From Odoribacter sp. (lineage in GTDB: Bacteria; Bacteroidota; Bacteroidia; Bacteroidales; Prolixibacteraceae), in contig PNOH01000003.1 in NCBI GenBank assembly GCA_013824715.1, forward strand, positions 1-64,000: 64,000 bases of DNA. Direction: 5' to 3'. The position numbers were made by a program, and so were the translations under genes. Below the pieces are notes generated by a model, which saw only the letters and a list, made by a program, of their open reading frames with translations, was not told the origin of the DNA and ran no database searches. The stretch's first letter is position 1; every line of letters starts with the position of its first letter. Below are positions 17,401 through 25,537 of this stretch, piece by piece.

Positions 17401-19854
17401 CCTCCTCCTGCCGGGACTACCATTATCTGGTACGACAAAGCCACGGGGGGCAATGTTGTTGCTTCGCCAATCCTGAATAAGCCCGGAAGCGTAACTTACT
17501 TTGCCGAAGCAACCAATGGAATATGCACCAGCCCGGGCCGGACCCTGGTTACACTGAGTATAATTCCAATGCCTGTTGCCCCGGTAAGTTCAGGAGATTT
17601 GCAGGTATGTGTGAGTTCACCGGCTGTAATGCTCGATGCCCGGAATGCTATTCCCGCCGGAAGTAAAAATATGATTTGGTACGATAGCCCGGTTGGTGGT
17701 AATGTGGTGGCTTCACCGACATTAAACACCATAAAGACAGTCACTTATTATGCCGTAGAGTCAAATGGTATTTGTGCCAGCGCGCCACGTACCCCGGTAA
17801 AACTGACTATATATCCATTGCCCGCCAAACCTGTTGTGGCAATGGCTGCTATGCCTAAATGTACTGATACTTATGGCGTGATTGAAGTAAAAACCCCGAT
17901 AGGTCCTGAATATGTTTATAGTATTGACAACGGGCCTTATCAATCATCAACAGTTTTCAACAATAGCCCGGGAAGTCACTTTTTCAGGGTAAGAAATACC
18001 AATACCAAATGCGAGTCAGATACAACAGTTATTAAGGTCCCCGCGATACCACTTGTTCCAAAGATAAAAAAGCTTACTGCTGAAGATTGTATTTGTTTTG
18101 GTGATTCAGGCAGGATGAGTTTCGATTTTGAAAATGTTGCGGATGGAAGCTATGTAATCATCTATCTGGGAGGCAAATTTGAAAATGTTAAAGTATTGAA
18201 TGGTAAAGCTCAGTTTAAGGCCGTGGCCGGAAATTACAATGTACTGGCTATTGAAGCCAATGGATGTACTTCATCCGAAAATTGGAATGTAACAATTAAG
18301 CAACCCGACCGCATTTCGGTTAGCGCTGTTATTACTGAAATTGATTTAAAATCTCAAACGCAGAGCGCTATCAATATTAGTATTACCGGGGGAACAGGAT
18401 TCTATAAGACCATTTGGGCCCCTGATGCCACAATTTCATTCCCGGGAGCCACTACTGAAGATATTTCCAATTTAACTAACGGTAAATATTTAGTAACCGT
18501 TACTGACCAGAATGGTTGTCAATATCTGGATACGCTAATTATTCCAACACCTAATTTGCCACCAATCGCAACCAATGATGAGTTTTTTGCCGGATGTTCG
18601 GGAGTATCAGGAGATATAGTTTATGGCGATAACGGTTTCGGAAAGGATTATGATCCGGAAGGAGATACTCTTTTTGTTGACCGGACCCTGATTGAAATTC
18701 CGAAACACGGCACCTTAATCCTGAATCCTGATCAATCCGGAAAGTTTACCTATATGGCCGATCAGGGATATACCGGGACAGATCAATTCCAGTACGTAGT
18801 TTTTGATGTGAAGAAGAATACCAGTAACCCGGCCAAAGTTCTTATTCATGTCGTTTCTGATTTTGATTGCGACGGAATACAGGATGAACTCGATCCGGAT
18901 GCTGATGCCGATGGAATCCTGAATGTGGATGAAGTTTCTGCTGGTCAGGATTGGAAAACTGCCGATACCGACGGCGATGGCCACCCGAATTGGCTGGACA
19001 TTGACGCGGACAACGATGGGCTGGTAGATATTTATGAAGGGCAGAGCACGGCAGGGTATATTGCTCCATTGAACATGGATACCGATCACGACGGAATTGA
19101 TGATGCCTTTGATACCGATCAGGGCGGTACCCGCGTTATTCCGGTTGATACAGATTCCGCATTATCGGATGGAGACGGAATTCCTGATTTTCTGGATGCT
19201 GACTCGGATAATGACTGGGTGCCTGATTACATTGAAGGTCATGATTTAAATGCCGATGGCAAACCCGACTTTGCGCTTGGGGGAAAAGACGCTGATGCCG
19301 ATGGATTGGACGATGGATTTGATACCGTAAACAGGTTCGCTTCCCAAAATGCCAACATGACCGGGAGCAATGCTGCCATGCAGGATTTCGATGGCGACGG
19401 ACAGACTGACTGGCGTGATGAAAACGACGACAACGACCAGTACCTGACCCGTTTTGAAGATTTGAATGTGGATGGGAATTATAGCAACGATGATATGGAT
19501 TTTGACGGACATCCTGAATATCTGGATTATGGAAGGGATTGCGATTTGTTTATTCCTGAAGCATTCTCGCCAAACGAAGATAATATTCACGATTACTTCC
19601 AGATCTATTGTATTAATCACTTCCCGAATGCCAAAATGTATATTTTTGATCAGTTGGGAAATAAAATCTACGAGAAAGATCATTATGGAAATATGGAATT
19701 CTGGGGAACAGCCGACCGTGCATGGTGGGATGGAAGAACGGCCAATCGTTCAGCATCGGTAAATGATGGAAAAGTTATCCAGGGAACCTATTACTATGTT
19801 CTTCAGTTGGGCAATGGTGAAGTCAAAAAGAGTTTTGTATTTGTGTCGTATTAG
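14452..19854 (+). CDS. Large surface protein with SprB-like, Ig-like, TSP3-like repeats and T9SS type-B sorting domain
   Basis: The 1800-aa product has a signal peptide (MRAYKYIFAMVLLIAALQ…). Then come several repeats of about 80 residues containing NGITGTWxPxxV…FTFTPDPGQC (15310-16140), SprB-type repeats (GGTAPYTFSYTGG, GSYTVTVTDDCG; 16160-16830), Ig-like modules with the IIWYDKATGGNVVASP pattern (17390-17820), and a cadherin-like/Big_9-type module at about 18555-18850. A Ca-binding-type Asp-rich TSP3-like region (DxDxDGIxD; 18860-19520) follows. The last 105 residues (CDLFIPEAFSPNEDN… FDQLGNKIYEKDHY…GTYYYVLQL…FVFVSY) form the gliding-motility-associated type-B C-terminal domain, which directs export through T9SS. 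It is probably the exported partner of the PorP/SprF protein downstream. Confidence 0.92.
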   Translation: MRAYKYIFAMVLLIAALQVAGQSYVIDQVCVGSVRQYRIEGEAGSTYNWLLKNDVTQVNVPIPNSSGTPFTKTNGKTIYGNEISIEWKQTGTFNLSTVQTSLLGCDTLEQGLVEVYDIPTVMAGTPLTVCIDMKVGLTTAFATNHSSLLWTSNGDGTFDNPLALHTSYNIGPNDAIAGSVKLTLTAQGKGNGTSCNPVSSTLTATLKIIPKLVINNPAEVCLPVTVDLRTAIAAGSDSDLSFEYFTDSLATITLANYMAVNKSGTYYIRATSNSTGCAVMKPVKVKFTKQIVPSFAHIPEVCLNSANPPVLQPSDFQGIGGSWLPSVVLTDKLGKFPYKFTPDPGQCAKDTTFWIEVSNSIKPVFNLPVSLCLGDAPLSLPTVSSNGISGIWSPAIVNASSTGIFTFTFTPDPGQCGVTLSVQVTITPPASPPTFTFPEICVGSIPPALPTRSNEGVTGTWNPAIISTATVGIMNYTFTPFSGQCRQIRIEPIEVIDKTIPVFDQPGPLCLNSAPVVLPTTSKNGITGTWAPSTVTTNVPGKFTFTFVPASNLCATGLTMDVEIYQEIKLVITADPLLTFGGTTNVTVTSTGGSGTYTSGTGTFIRSAGLHPFTVTDDHGCSGSGTVFIQNPQDLDVTTTVKPMKCAGSLAEVAVTVTGGTAPYTFSYTGGDPSYIPFNLNTFLVRASANPYVFAVTDSNGLRGESLPLLISDPPGFKLTDSMTEPLCFGGSDGTVTVTATDWVGTVSYQWNDLLKQTTATATGLIAGSYTVTVTDDCGPKQLTLMVTEPQAITLTALGTGSQCPGFDGSIQFVITNIPDGIYNISHSSGQFNSVTFSGGKSTPISAAPGSYTDLKISYNGCISANGVNATVNQAPVQLTDFFVIHPTCKVSSGAVLITNPKPNSGFEYRVDNGTYQASATIAGLASGVHQLLIRKLSTGCETDTTFTINAQPVTPANPTAIPVSAVCETSPVQTLHANSGIAPPPAGTTIIWYDKATGGNVVASPILNKPGSVTYFAEATNGICTSPGRTLVTLSIIPMPVAPVSSGDLQVCVSSPAVMLDARNAIPAGSKNMIWYDSPVGGNVVASPTLNTIKTVTYYAVESNGICASAPRTPVKLTIYPLPAKPVVAMAAMPKCTDTYGVIEVKTPIGPEYVYSIDNGPYQSSTVFNNSPGSHFFRVRNTNTKCESDTTVIKVPAIPLVPKIKKLTAEDCICFGDSGRMSFDFENVADGSYVIIYLGGKFENVKVLNGKAQFKAVAGNYNVLAIEANGCTSSENWNVTIKQPDRISVSAVITEIDLKSQTQSAINISITGGTGFYKTIWAPDATISFPGATTEDISNLTNGKYLVTVTDQNGCQYLDTLIIPTPNLPPIATNDEFFAGCSGVSGDIVYGDNGFGKDYDPEGDTLFVDRTLIEIPKHGTLILNPDQSGKFTYMADQGYTGTDQFQYVVFDVKKNTSNPAKVLIHVVSDFDCDGIQDELDPDADADGILNVDEVSAGQDWKTADTDGDGHPNWLDIDADNDGLVDIYEGQSTAGYIAPLNMDTDHDGIDDAFDTDQGGTRVIPVDTDSALSDGDGIPDFLDADSDNDWVPDYIEGHDLNADGKPDFALGGKDADADGLDDGFDTVNRFASQNANMTGSNAAMQDFDGDGQTDWRDENDDNDQYLTRFEDLNVDGNYSNDDMDFDGHPEYLDYGRDCDLFIPEAFSPNEDNIHDYFQIYCINHFPNAKMYIFDQLGNKIYEKDHYGNMEFWGTADRAWWDGRTANRSASVNDGKVIQGTYYYVLQLGNGEVKKSFVFVSY

Positions 19855-20073
19855 TAAAAAGTGCCTAAAGTGAACTAAAGATTGGAGTGCCTAAAGTTTC
19901 GATGGTACCTCCACCATTGGCTCACCAAATGAAAGGAAAGCTAGGAACTCTTGAGCTGTCTGCCTTTAGCTCCGTAGGGGCGAAATATTTGTAGCCCGGG
20001 CTTCGACGTGAGCTCAGCCGAACGGCAAAACGACGAAGGAGTGACGCCCCGGGTATGAAAGAACGAAAAAAAA

Positions 20074-20121
20074 CCGTCCGCGCGAAAGGATTTTTCAAGG
20101 CATCAACCTCTTTTCGGACGG
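20074..20121 (+). repeat. CCGTCCG…CGGACGG element, copy 1
   Basis: A 48-bp element bounded by the inverted heptamer CCGTCCG/CGGACGG, with an internal GCGCGAAAGGATTTTTCAAG stretch. It aligns well with copy 3 (40646-40694, opposite orientation), including the internal CAAGGCA. Confidence 0.8.
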
Positions 20122-20195
20122 AATTGAATTCGTGATCAAAATTGTAGCTCCGTAGGAGCGAAATATGTATAGAAAACATCAATGACCGATGTCAG

Positions 20196-20241
20196 CCGTC
20201 CGCGAAATGACATTAGAAAAACGAACATTTTTTTCGGACGG
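20196..20241 (+). repeat. CCGTCCG…CGGACGG element, copy 2
   Basis: A 46-bp element with the same heptamer termini and CCGTCCGCG…GAAA opening; the interior is more diverged than in copies 1 and 3. Confidence 0.75.
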
Positions 20242-20281
20242 AATGGGTAAATTTGGTATTAAAAGGAAGTTAGTTAAATGA

Positions 20282-21220
20282 ATGGTTAGAAGGTTTATTC
20301 ATATTAATCTGTTGATTTTTTTCTTTTTGCTCGCAGTTCCGCAGGCAAAAGGACAGGAATTTCCATGGTCGTTGCAGTATATTTCGAATATGCATATGGT
20401 TAACCCCGCATTTGTTGGTATGTGGGATAAAGCAGGATTGTTAGTTTCAACCCGCCAGGATTATGCATCAATCAAAGGGGCAACCATGTATCAGCAATTT
20501 TCAATTCATTCGACAATAAAAAACCATTCGAGTGGGATAGGCCTTGATGTGATAAAAAGATATGTTGGTATTGAAAGGCAACTTTTTTTTACCGGCAATT
20601 ATGCTTTTCAAATCCGGCTCGATATGTATAATTATCTGCGCTTTGGGCTTAAAGCTGGCATTTTAAACTATGGCAACGATTTGACCAGGTACGATTTATA
20701 TCCGGATCATATTTCAGATCCTGAATTTCAGAATGATATTCAAAATTATAACATGACTGTGGTTGGTGTTGGAGGTGTATTTTTTAACGATCATTTATAC
20801 ATTAGCCTTTCTGCGCCACGTTTGATAAATAACACATTTAATGTAAATCGTAGTGGATATTCATCCATGCAGGAATTTAAAACAGTTTACCTGTCAGGAG
20901 GGTATGTCTTCAAAATGCCTCTGGGTATCCTGTTAAGACCAAATTTGCTGATAGTCGGAACAGCGGGCAGGTCAATCCACTTCGATGCAGCAGCCGTAGT
21001 GTATTTGCCAGCTAACCTTCAGTTAGGGCTGAATCTCCGGAGCAATGGCTCATCATGTCTATCAGGGCAATTTACTTTCTCAAATAATATAAGGATTGGT
21101 TTTGCGGCCGATTATGCAATTTATCAGGATATTCGAAAATTTCAGGTTGGGACCTATGAATTCCTGGTTGGATACGACTTTAATATATACCGGAAAGCAG
21201 GCAGGCCCAGTTATTTTTAA
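20282..21220 (+). CDS. PorP/SprF family outer-membrane protein of type IX secretion
   Basis: The 312-aa product has a signal peptide (MVRRFIHINLLIFFFLLAVP…KGQ) and the PorP/SprF hallmark just after it: QYISNMHMVNPAFVGMWD, followed by RQDYASIKGA and alternating amphipathic strands expected of a beta-barrel. Aromatic-rich segments (YAFQIRLDMYNYLRFGLKAGIL, shown in part as YLRFGLKAGI) and the closing YEFLVGYDFNIYRK fit the family, as does the length. PorP/SprF-like proteins act in secretion or surface anchoring of proteins bearing type-B sorting domains, and the gene lies directly downstream of such a protein. Repeat elements in the 427-bp gap suggest it may have its own promoter. Confidence 0.93.
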   Translation: MVRRFIHINLLIFFFLLAVPQAKGQEFPWSLQYISNMHMVNPAFVGMWDKAGLLVSTRQDYASIKGATMYQQFSIHSTIKNHSSGIGLDVIKRYVGIERQLFFTGNYAFQIRLDMYNYLRFGLKAGILNYGNDLTRYDLYPDHISDPEFQNDIQNYNMTVVGVGGVFFNDHLYISLSAPRLINNTFNVNRSGYSSMQEFKTVYLSGGYVFKMPLGILLRPNLLIVGTAGRSIHFDAAAVVYLPANLQLGLNLRSNGSSCLSGQFTFSNNIRIGFAADYAIYQDIRKFQVGTYEFLVGYDFNIYRKAGRPSYF

Positions 21221-21224
21221 TAAT

Positions 21225-23405
21225 TTAATTTCCCATCTCGGATAAGAACTTGATTCGCACCAGCCGGATATCATCTTCCGAATAATCATCTTCACCAAGT
21301 TCTTTGAGGGCGGCATCAATGCTATCATCTTCGGCTTCGCGGAAATATTCAAATATTTCTTCCTGATGTTCTTCATCAAGTGTTTCGTCTATGTAATAGT
21401 CAATGTTTATTTTCGTGCCCGAATTCACAATGGCTTCAAGTTCTGAAATTAATTCTTTCAGGTCGATACCTTTCGAATCAGCAATATCGTCGAGCGAAAT
21501 TTTACGGTCGATGCTTTGTATAATGCCTACTTTCATTTTCGATTTATTTGCAACACTTTTGACCACCATATCCTGTGGTCGGTCTATTTCGTTTTCCTCG
21601 ACATAGGCCATAATCAACTCGACAAACTCCTTTCCGTATCGTTTGGCCTTGCCTTCGCCAACACCCTGTATATATTTCAACTCTTCAAGCGTGATCGGAT
21701 ATTGCAGGGCCATATCGGCCAATGACGGATCCTGAAAAATGACAAACGGAGGCAATTTAAGCTTTTTCGAAATCTTTTTCCTCAGATCTTTGAGCATCGA
21801 GAATAATTCCGGATCGCCGGCGCCACTGGCCTGCGCTGCTGCCGCATTGGCTTCTTCCTCGATGGCATCATAGTCGTGGTTGCGAACCAACAGGAAGTCA
21901 ACAGGGTTTTCCAGGAAGTCGTAACCTTTTTGGGTCATTTTCAGCAAGCCATAATTTTCGATGTCTTTGCTGATCAGTCCGGCAATCATACTCTGCCTGA
22001 ATACGGCATTCCAGAATTTCTCACCGTGATCGTTACCCGAGCCAAATGCTTCGAGTTCGTAATGACGGAATGATTTAACAGCGGCTGTTTTTTTACCTGT
22101 CAGAACATCCGACAAATGTTCGGCCTTGTATTTTTCCTTAACTTCGATAATGGCTTCCAATGCCCGGCAAATTTCATCTTTGGCTTCAATCTGTTCTTTC
22201 GGGTTAATACAGTTGTCGCAGTTACCGCATGGTTCTTCCAGCTTCTCACCAAAATAATTCAGAAGGATGATGCGGCGGCATATAGCAGATTCAGCATAAG
22301 AAGCAGTATCGAGCAACAATTGGCGTCCGATTTCCTGTTCGGCTACCGGTTTCCCCTGCATAAACTTCTCAAGCTTCTGGATATCTTTGGCCGAATAGAG
22401 TGTGATACATTTACCTTCACCCCCATCACGCCCGGCACGTCCGGTTTCCTGGTAGTAGCCTTCCAGGCTTTTGGGGATATCGTAATGAATGACAAAGCGG
22501 ACGTCGGGTTTGTCTATTCCCATTCCAAAAGCGATGGTTGCCACAATCACATCAACGTCTTCCATCAGAAATTTATCCTGATTTCCTGAACGGGTTGCCG
22601 AGTCCATTCCTGCGTGATAAGCCAGGGCCTTTATGTTGTTTACAACAAGGGTTTCAGTCAATTCTTCTACTTTCTTTCGGCTAAGGCAATAAATAATTCC
22701 CGATTTCCCTTCATTTTCCTTGATGAATTTAATGATCTGGGATTCGGGTTTCGACTTTGGTTTTACCTCATAATAAAGATTGGGACGGTTGAACGATGCC
22801 TTGAATACATTCGCGTTCAACATTCCCAGTGTCTTTTGTATGTCGTGTTGTACTTTTGCTGTTGCTGTCGCGGTTAGTGCGATAAGCGGAGCGTTCCCAA
22901 TCTCCGAAACAATGGGTTTAATGCGCCGGTATTCAGGCCTGAAGTCGTGCCCCCATTCCGAAATACAGTGAGCCTCATCAATGGCATAAAAAGAAATTTT
23001 GACATTCTTCAGAAAATCAATATTGTCATCTTTGGTCAAACTTTCAGGAGCGACGTATAGTAATTTGGTTTTACCACTCATCACGTCATCGCGCACTTTT
23101 TGGGCAGCAGCCTTGGTAAGCGACGAATTTAAAAAATGGGCAATGCCATCTTCGGTGCCAAAACTCCGGATGGAATCAACCTGATTCTTCATTAAAGCAA
23201 TCAAAGGGGAAATAATGATGGCTGTCCCCTCCATAATAAGCGCCGGTAACTGGTAGCACAAAGATTTCCCTCCTCCCGTAGGCATCAATACAAACGTATC
23301 ATTGCCGCTCAGGACGCTTTTAATCACTTCTTCCTGTTGGCCTTTAAAACGATCAAATCCAAAATGTTTTAGGAGATGTTCAGTTAATATATATTCTATT
23401 CCCAT
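21225..23405 (-). CDS. recQ: ATP-dependent DNA helicase RecQ
   Basis: The 726-aa product is a full RecQ: Walker A MPTGGGKS (41-48), DEAH box (143-146) with the aromatic-rich loop CISEWGHDFRP, and helicase C-terminal motifs (IVATIAFGMGIDKPDVRFVIH and YYQETGRAGRDG, quoted in part). A zinc-binding module follows (CRRIILLNYFGE… CGNCDNC), then an RQC winged-helix region and an HRDC-like domain (about 540-615; QGVGEGKAKRYGKEF). The acidic C-terminal extension (EDDSIDAALKELGEDDYSED) is typical of Bacteroidota RecQ. It acts in recombination and restart of damaged forks. It converges with the PorP gene, with only 4 bp between stops, and is divergent from tatC. Confidence 0.97.
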   Translation of the reverse strand: MGIEYILTEHLLKHFGFDRFKGQQEEVIKSVLSGNDTFVLMPTGGGKSLCYQLPALIMEGTAIIISPLIALMKNQVDSIRSFGTEDGIAHFLNSSLTKAAAQKVRDDVMSGKTKLLYVAPESLTKDDNIDFLKNVKISFYAIDEAHCISEWGHDFRPEYRRIKPIVSEIGNAPLIALTATATAKVQHDIQKTLGMLNANVFKASFNRPNLYYEVKPKSKPESQIIKFIKENEGKSGIIYCLSRKKVEELTETLVVNNIKALAYHAGMDSATRSGNQDKFLMEDVDVIVATIAFGMGIDKPDVRFVIHYDIPKSLEGYYQETGRAGRDGGEGKCITLYSAKDIQKLEKFMQGKPVAEQEIGRQLLLDTASYAESAICRRIILLNYFGEKLEEPCGNCDNCINPKEQIEAKDEICRALEAIIEVKEKYKAEHLSDVLTGKKTAAVKSFRHYELEAFGSGNDHGEKFWNAVFRQSMIAGLISKDIENYGLLKMTQKGYDFLENPVDFLLVRNHDYDAIEEEANAAAAQASGAGDPELFSMLKDLRKKISKKLKLPPFVIFQDPSLADMALQYPITLEELKYIQGVGEGKAKRYGKEFVELIMAYVEENEIDRPQDMVVKSVANKSKMKVGIIQSIDRKISLDDIADSKGIDLKELISELEAIVNSGTKINIDYYIDETLDEEHQEEIFEYFREAEDDSIDAALKELGEDDYSEDDIRLVRIKFLSEMGN

Positions 23406-23574
23406 AAAAAAGACCGGTTAACAGACTAAAAAATAAATCACAATTTATATATGTATCCCGAAGGTATATAAAATAACTATCAAATTGCAATCCCTTTAAT
23501 TGAATTTAAATACTTTTGGCCCGCCTTTAAGTAAATTTAAGATATAGCATAACTTTTGAATTAGGATTATAAGC

Positions 23575-23582
23575 TATATTTG
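23575..23582 (+). promoter_or_regulatory. Bacteroidota -7 box (TATATTTG) upstream of tatC
   Basis: TATATTTG matches the TAnnTTTG consensus and lies 43 bp before the tatC ATG. A TTTTG at 23554-23558 could form the -33 element, although the spacing is slightly short. Confidence 0.55.
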
Positions 23583-23625
23583 TGCGAATTTATAAAACCC
23601 GGTCAGCCCAATTATTTCCTGAATC

Positions 23626-24489
23626 ATGTCTGAAGAAACCACCAGAGAAGAACAATCAACGAAGAAGAAAAACAAAAAGGCAGAAAGGACTGAAATGTCA
23701 TTTCTCGATCATTTGGAAGCTTTGAGATGGCACATCATCCGGTCAGTTATTGCTATTTTCGTTTTGGCAATCCTTGCATTTATTTACAGCGATTTCGTTT
23801 GGAATTCGATCATTTTAGCGCCAAAAAGTCCTGATTTCTGGACTAGCCGTATGGTGATAAAACTAAGCAGTATTTTTGGAATGCAGTCAAACGGGTTAAA
23901 CAGCCATCCCCTTCAACTCATCAATTTCAATATGTCGGGCCAATTTATGGTTGATGTATGGACGGCCATCATTGCTGGTTTTATTGCAGCATTTCCTTAT
24001 GTAGTCTATCAATTCTGGAGTTTCATCAGACCTGCGCTCTATGAAAATGAAAGAAAACATGCTTCAGGGGCAGTTGCTGTCATGTCGGGACTTTTTCTTA
24101 TTGGAGTTTTATTTGGTTATTATTTGATTGTACCCTTCTCTCTTGATTGGTTGGGCTCATACAGCATCAGCAAGGAAGTAGTTAATCAGATCAATATACT
24201 TTCATACATTAGTTCAGTGACTTCTATTGTGATAGCCGGAGGCGTATCTTTTGAATTGCCCGTTATCGTTTACTTCTTAAGCAGGGTAGGTTTACTCACA
24301 CCAAAATTTCTTCGGAAATACCGGAAGCACTCCTATGTCGTATTATTAATTGTAGCAGCAATTATTACGCCCCCGGATGTACTTAGCCAGATGCTGGTAG
24401 CTATTCCATTAGTTATTTTGTATGAGATAAGTATTGTTATCTCTTCACGGGTTGAAAAAGCCCGCCAACTCAAAATGGACGAAATTTAA
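23626..24489 (+). CDS. tatC: Sec-independent protein translocase TatC
   Basis: The 287-aa product begins with a charged, Lys/Glu-rich cytoplasmic extension (about 1-25), then the TatC signature MSFLDHLEALRWHIIRS and six hydrophobic segments, with conserved FPYVVYQFWSFIRPALYENER after the second. It exports folded proteins across the inner membrane with TatA/E. No tatA gene is in the window. It is followed after 12 bp by lptB, and the two are probably co-transcribed from the TATATTTG box. The length is slightly above the usual 250-260 residues because of the N-terminal tail and a loop insertion at about 65-110, common in this phylum. Confidence 0.97.
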   Translation: MSEETTREEQSTKKKNKKAERTEMSFLDHLEALRWHIIRSVIAIFVLAILAFIYSDFVWNSIILAPKSPDFWTSRMVIKLSSIFGMQSNGLNSHPLQLINFNMSGQFMVDVWTAIIAGFIAAFPYVVYQFWSFIRPALYENERKHASGAVAVMSGLFLIGVLFGYYLIVPFSLDWLGSYSISKEVVNQINILSYISSVTSIVIAGGVSFELPVIVYFLSRVGLLTPKFLRKYRKHSYVVLLIVAAIITPPDVLSQMLVAIPLVILYEISIVISSRVEKARQLKMDEI

Positions 24490-24501
24490 AACTGCGGTCA
24501 A

Positions 24502-25224
24502 ATGAAGCTTCGAGCAGAAAACATTGTAAAAAAGTACCGGAAACGAGCGGTTGTAAATGGGGTTTCGTTCGAAGTTAATCAAGGCGAAATTGTTGGGCTT
24601 CTTGGCCCTAACGGCGCTGGAAAAACCACTTCGTTCTACATGATTGTTGGTTTGATCAAGCCTTTATCGGGCAAGATTTTTATAGACGACGAGGAAATCA
24701 CCAATTTGCCCATCTATAAAAGGGCTCAGAAAGGAATTGGTTACCTGTCGCAGGAAGCCTCAGTTTTCAGGCAGATGAGCGTGGAAGACAACTTACTTTC
24801 AATACTCGAAATGACCAAATTACCGAAAGATTATCAACTTCAGAAAGTGGAAACCTTACTGACTGAATTTGGGCTTCAATATATCCGGAAAAGCAAAGGG
24901 TATCAGCTTTCCGGGGGTGAACGCCGTCGCACTGAGATTGCCCGGGCTTTGGCCATTGATCCGAAATTTATTTTACTTGACGAACCCTTTGCCGGGGTTG
25001 ACCCGATAGCAGTGGAAGATATTCAGCACATCGTAAAAACCCTTCGCGACAAAAACATTGGAGTATTGATTACCGATCATAACGTTCACGAAACACTCAA
25101 CATTACCGATCGCTCCTATCTTTTATATGAAGGCTCAATTATGAAAGCCGGTACCGCTGAAGAACTGGCTGCGGATGAGGAGGTCCGCCGTGTTTACCTG
25201 GGCCAGAATTTCGAGCTCCGGTAA
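24502..25224 (+). CDS. lptB: LPS export ABC transporter ATP-binding protein LptB
   Basis: The 240-aa product is a stand-alone ABC ATPase: Walker [10 protein letters not shown] (35-43), Q-loop region [15 protein letters not shown], signature LSGGERRR, Walker [14 protein letters not shown] and the switch His in ITDHNV. SVEDNL and RAYLLYEG-like segments (here [14 protein letters not shown]) are typical of LptB. It powers transport of lipopolysaccharide from the inner membrane through the LptFG-C-A-D machinery; the partner genes are not in the window. It lies 12 bp after tatC. The length matches the family exactly. Confidence 0.96.
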   Translation: MKLRAENIVKKYRKRAVVNGVSFEVNQGEIVGLLGPNGAGKTTSFYMIVGLIKPLSGKIFIDDEEITNLPIYKRAQKGIGYLSQEASVFRQMSVEDNLLSILEMTKLPKDYQLQKVETLLTEFGLQYIRKSKGYQLSGGERRRTEIARALAIDPKFILLDEPFAGVDPIAVEDIQHIVKTLRDKNIGVLITDHNVHETLNITDRSYLLYEGSIMKAGTAEELAADEEVRRVYLGQNFELR

Positions 25225-25294
25225 TTCGTATTTCTCCTGAATGTATCCTCCAAAAAGATTTCGAATCGCAGTTGTAGGTAATGAAAAATTCACA

Positions 25295-25302
25295 TACATT
25301 TG
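25295..25302 (+). promoter_or_regulatory. Bacteroidota -7 box (TACATTTG) of tRNA-Leu
   Basis: TACATTTG matches TAnnTTTG and ends 11 bp before the tRNA 5' end, the expected spacing for transcription starting just ahead of the mature tRNA. Confidence 0.65.
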
Positions 25303-25313
25303 CACCGCATTTA

Positions 25314-25395
25314 GCGGGCGTGGCGGAATTGGTAGACGTGCCAGACTTAGGATCTGGTGCCTTACGGCGTGGGGGTTCGAGTCCCTTCGCCCGCA
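25314..25395 (+). tRNA. tRNA-Leu (UAG anticodon)
   Basis: GCGGGCG at 25314-25320 pairs with CGCCCGC at 25388-25394; the D-arm (GGCGGAATTGGTAGACG) and T-arm (GGGGGTTCGAGTCCC) are normal. The anticodon arm CCAGA-CTTAGGA-TCTGG gives anticodon TAG, reading CUA. A long variable arm (TGCCTTACGGCGT) marks it as a class II tRNA, as expected for Leu. The 3' CCA is not encoded. Confidence 0.97.
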
Positions 25396-25407
25396 CAGCA
25401 AAAATAT

Positions 25408-25451
25408 AACCGCCTTGCTCTATCTGATAAAAGGATAAGCAAGCGGTTTTT
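25408..25451 (+). terminator. Intrinsic terminator after tRNA-Leu
   Basis: AACCGCCTTGCT (25408-25419) pairs with AGCAAGCGGTT (25438-25448) with one bulged base, and the stem ends in a T-run (25447-25451). Confidence 0.8.
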
Positions 25452-25537
25452 ATTAATTTAAAGCAACATATTTTGGATTCAGAGCTTTTCATGAGTTCTT
25501 CTTCCTTCCTCATTCCCAATAACTTTAAGTAAGAAAC

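Larger units (their letters stand above)
19855..20281. other. Intergenic region with two interspersed repeat families
   Basis: This 427-bp gap has no gene. It holds two TAGCTCCGTAGGxGCGAAATAT units (about 19968-19993 and 20143-20175), one CCCGGG palindromic stretch, and two CCGTCCG…CGGACGG elements (20074-20121, 20196-20241). The same combination recurs at 40.6-40.8 kb. Confidence 0.75.
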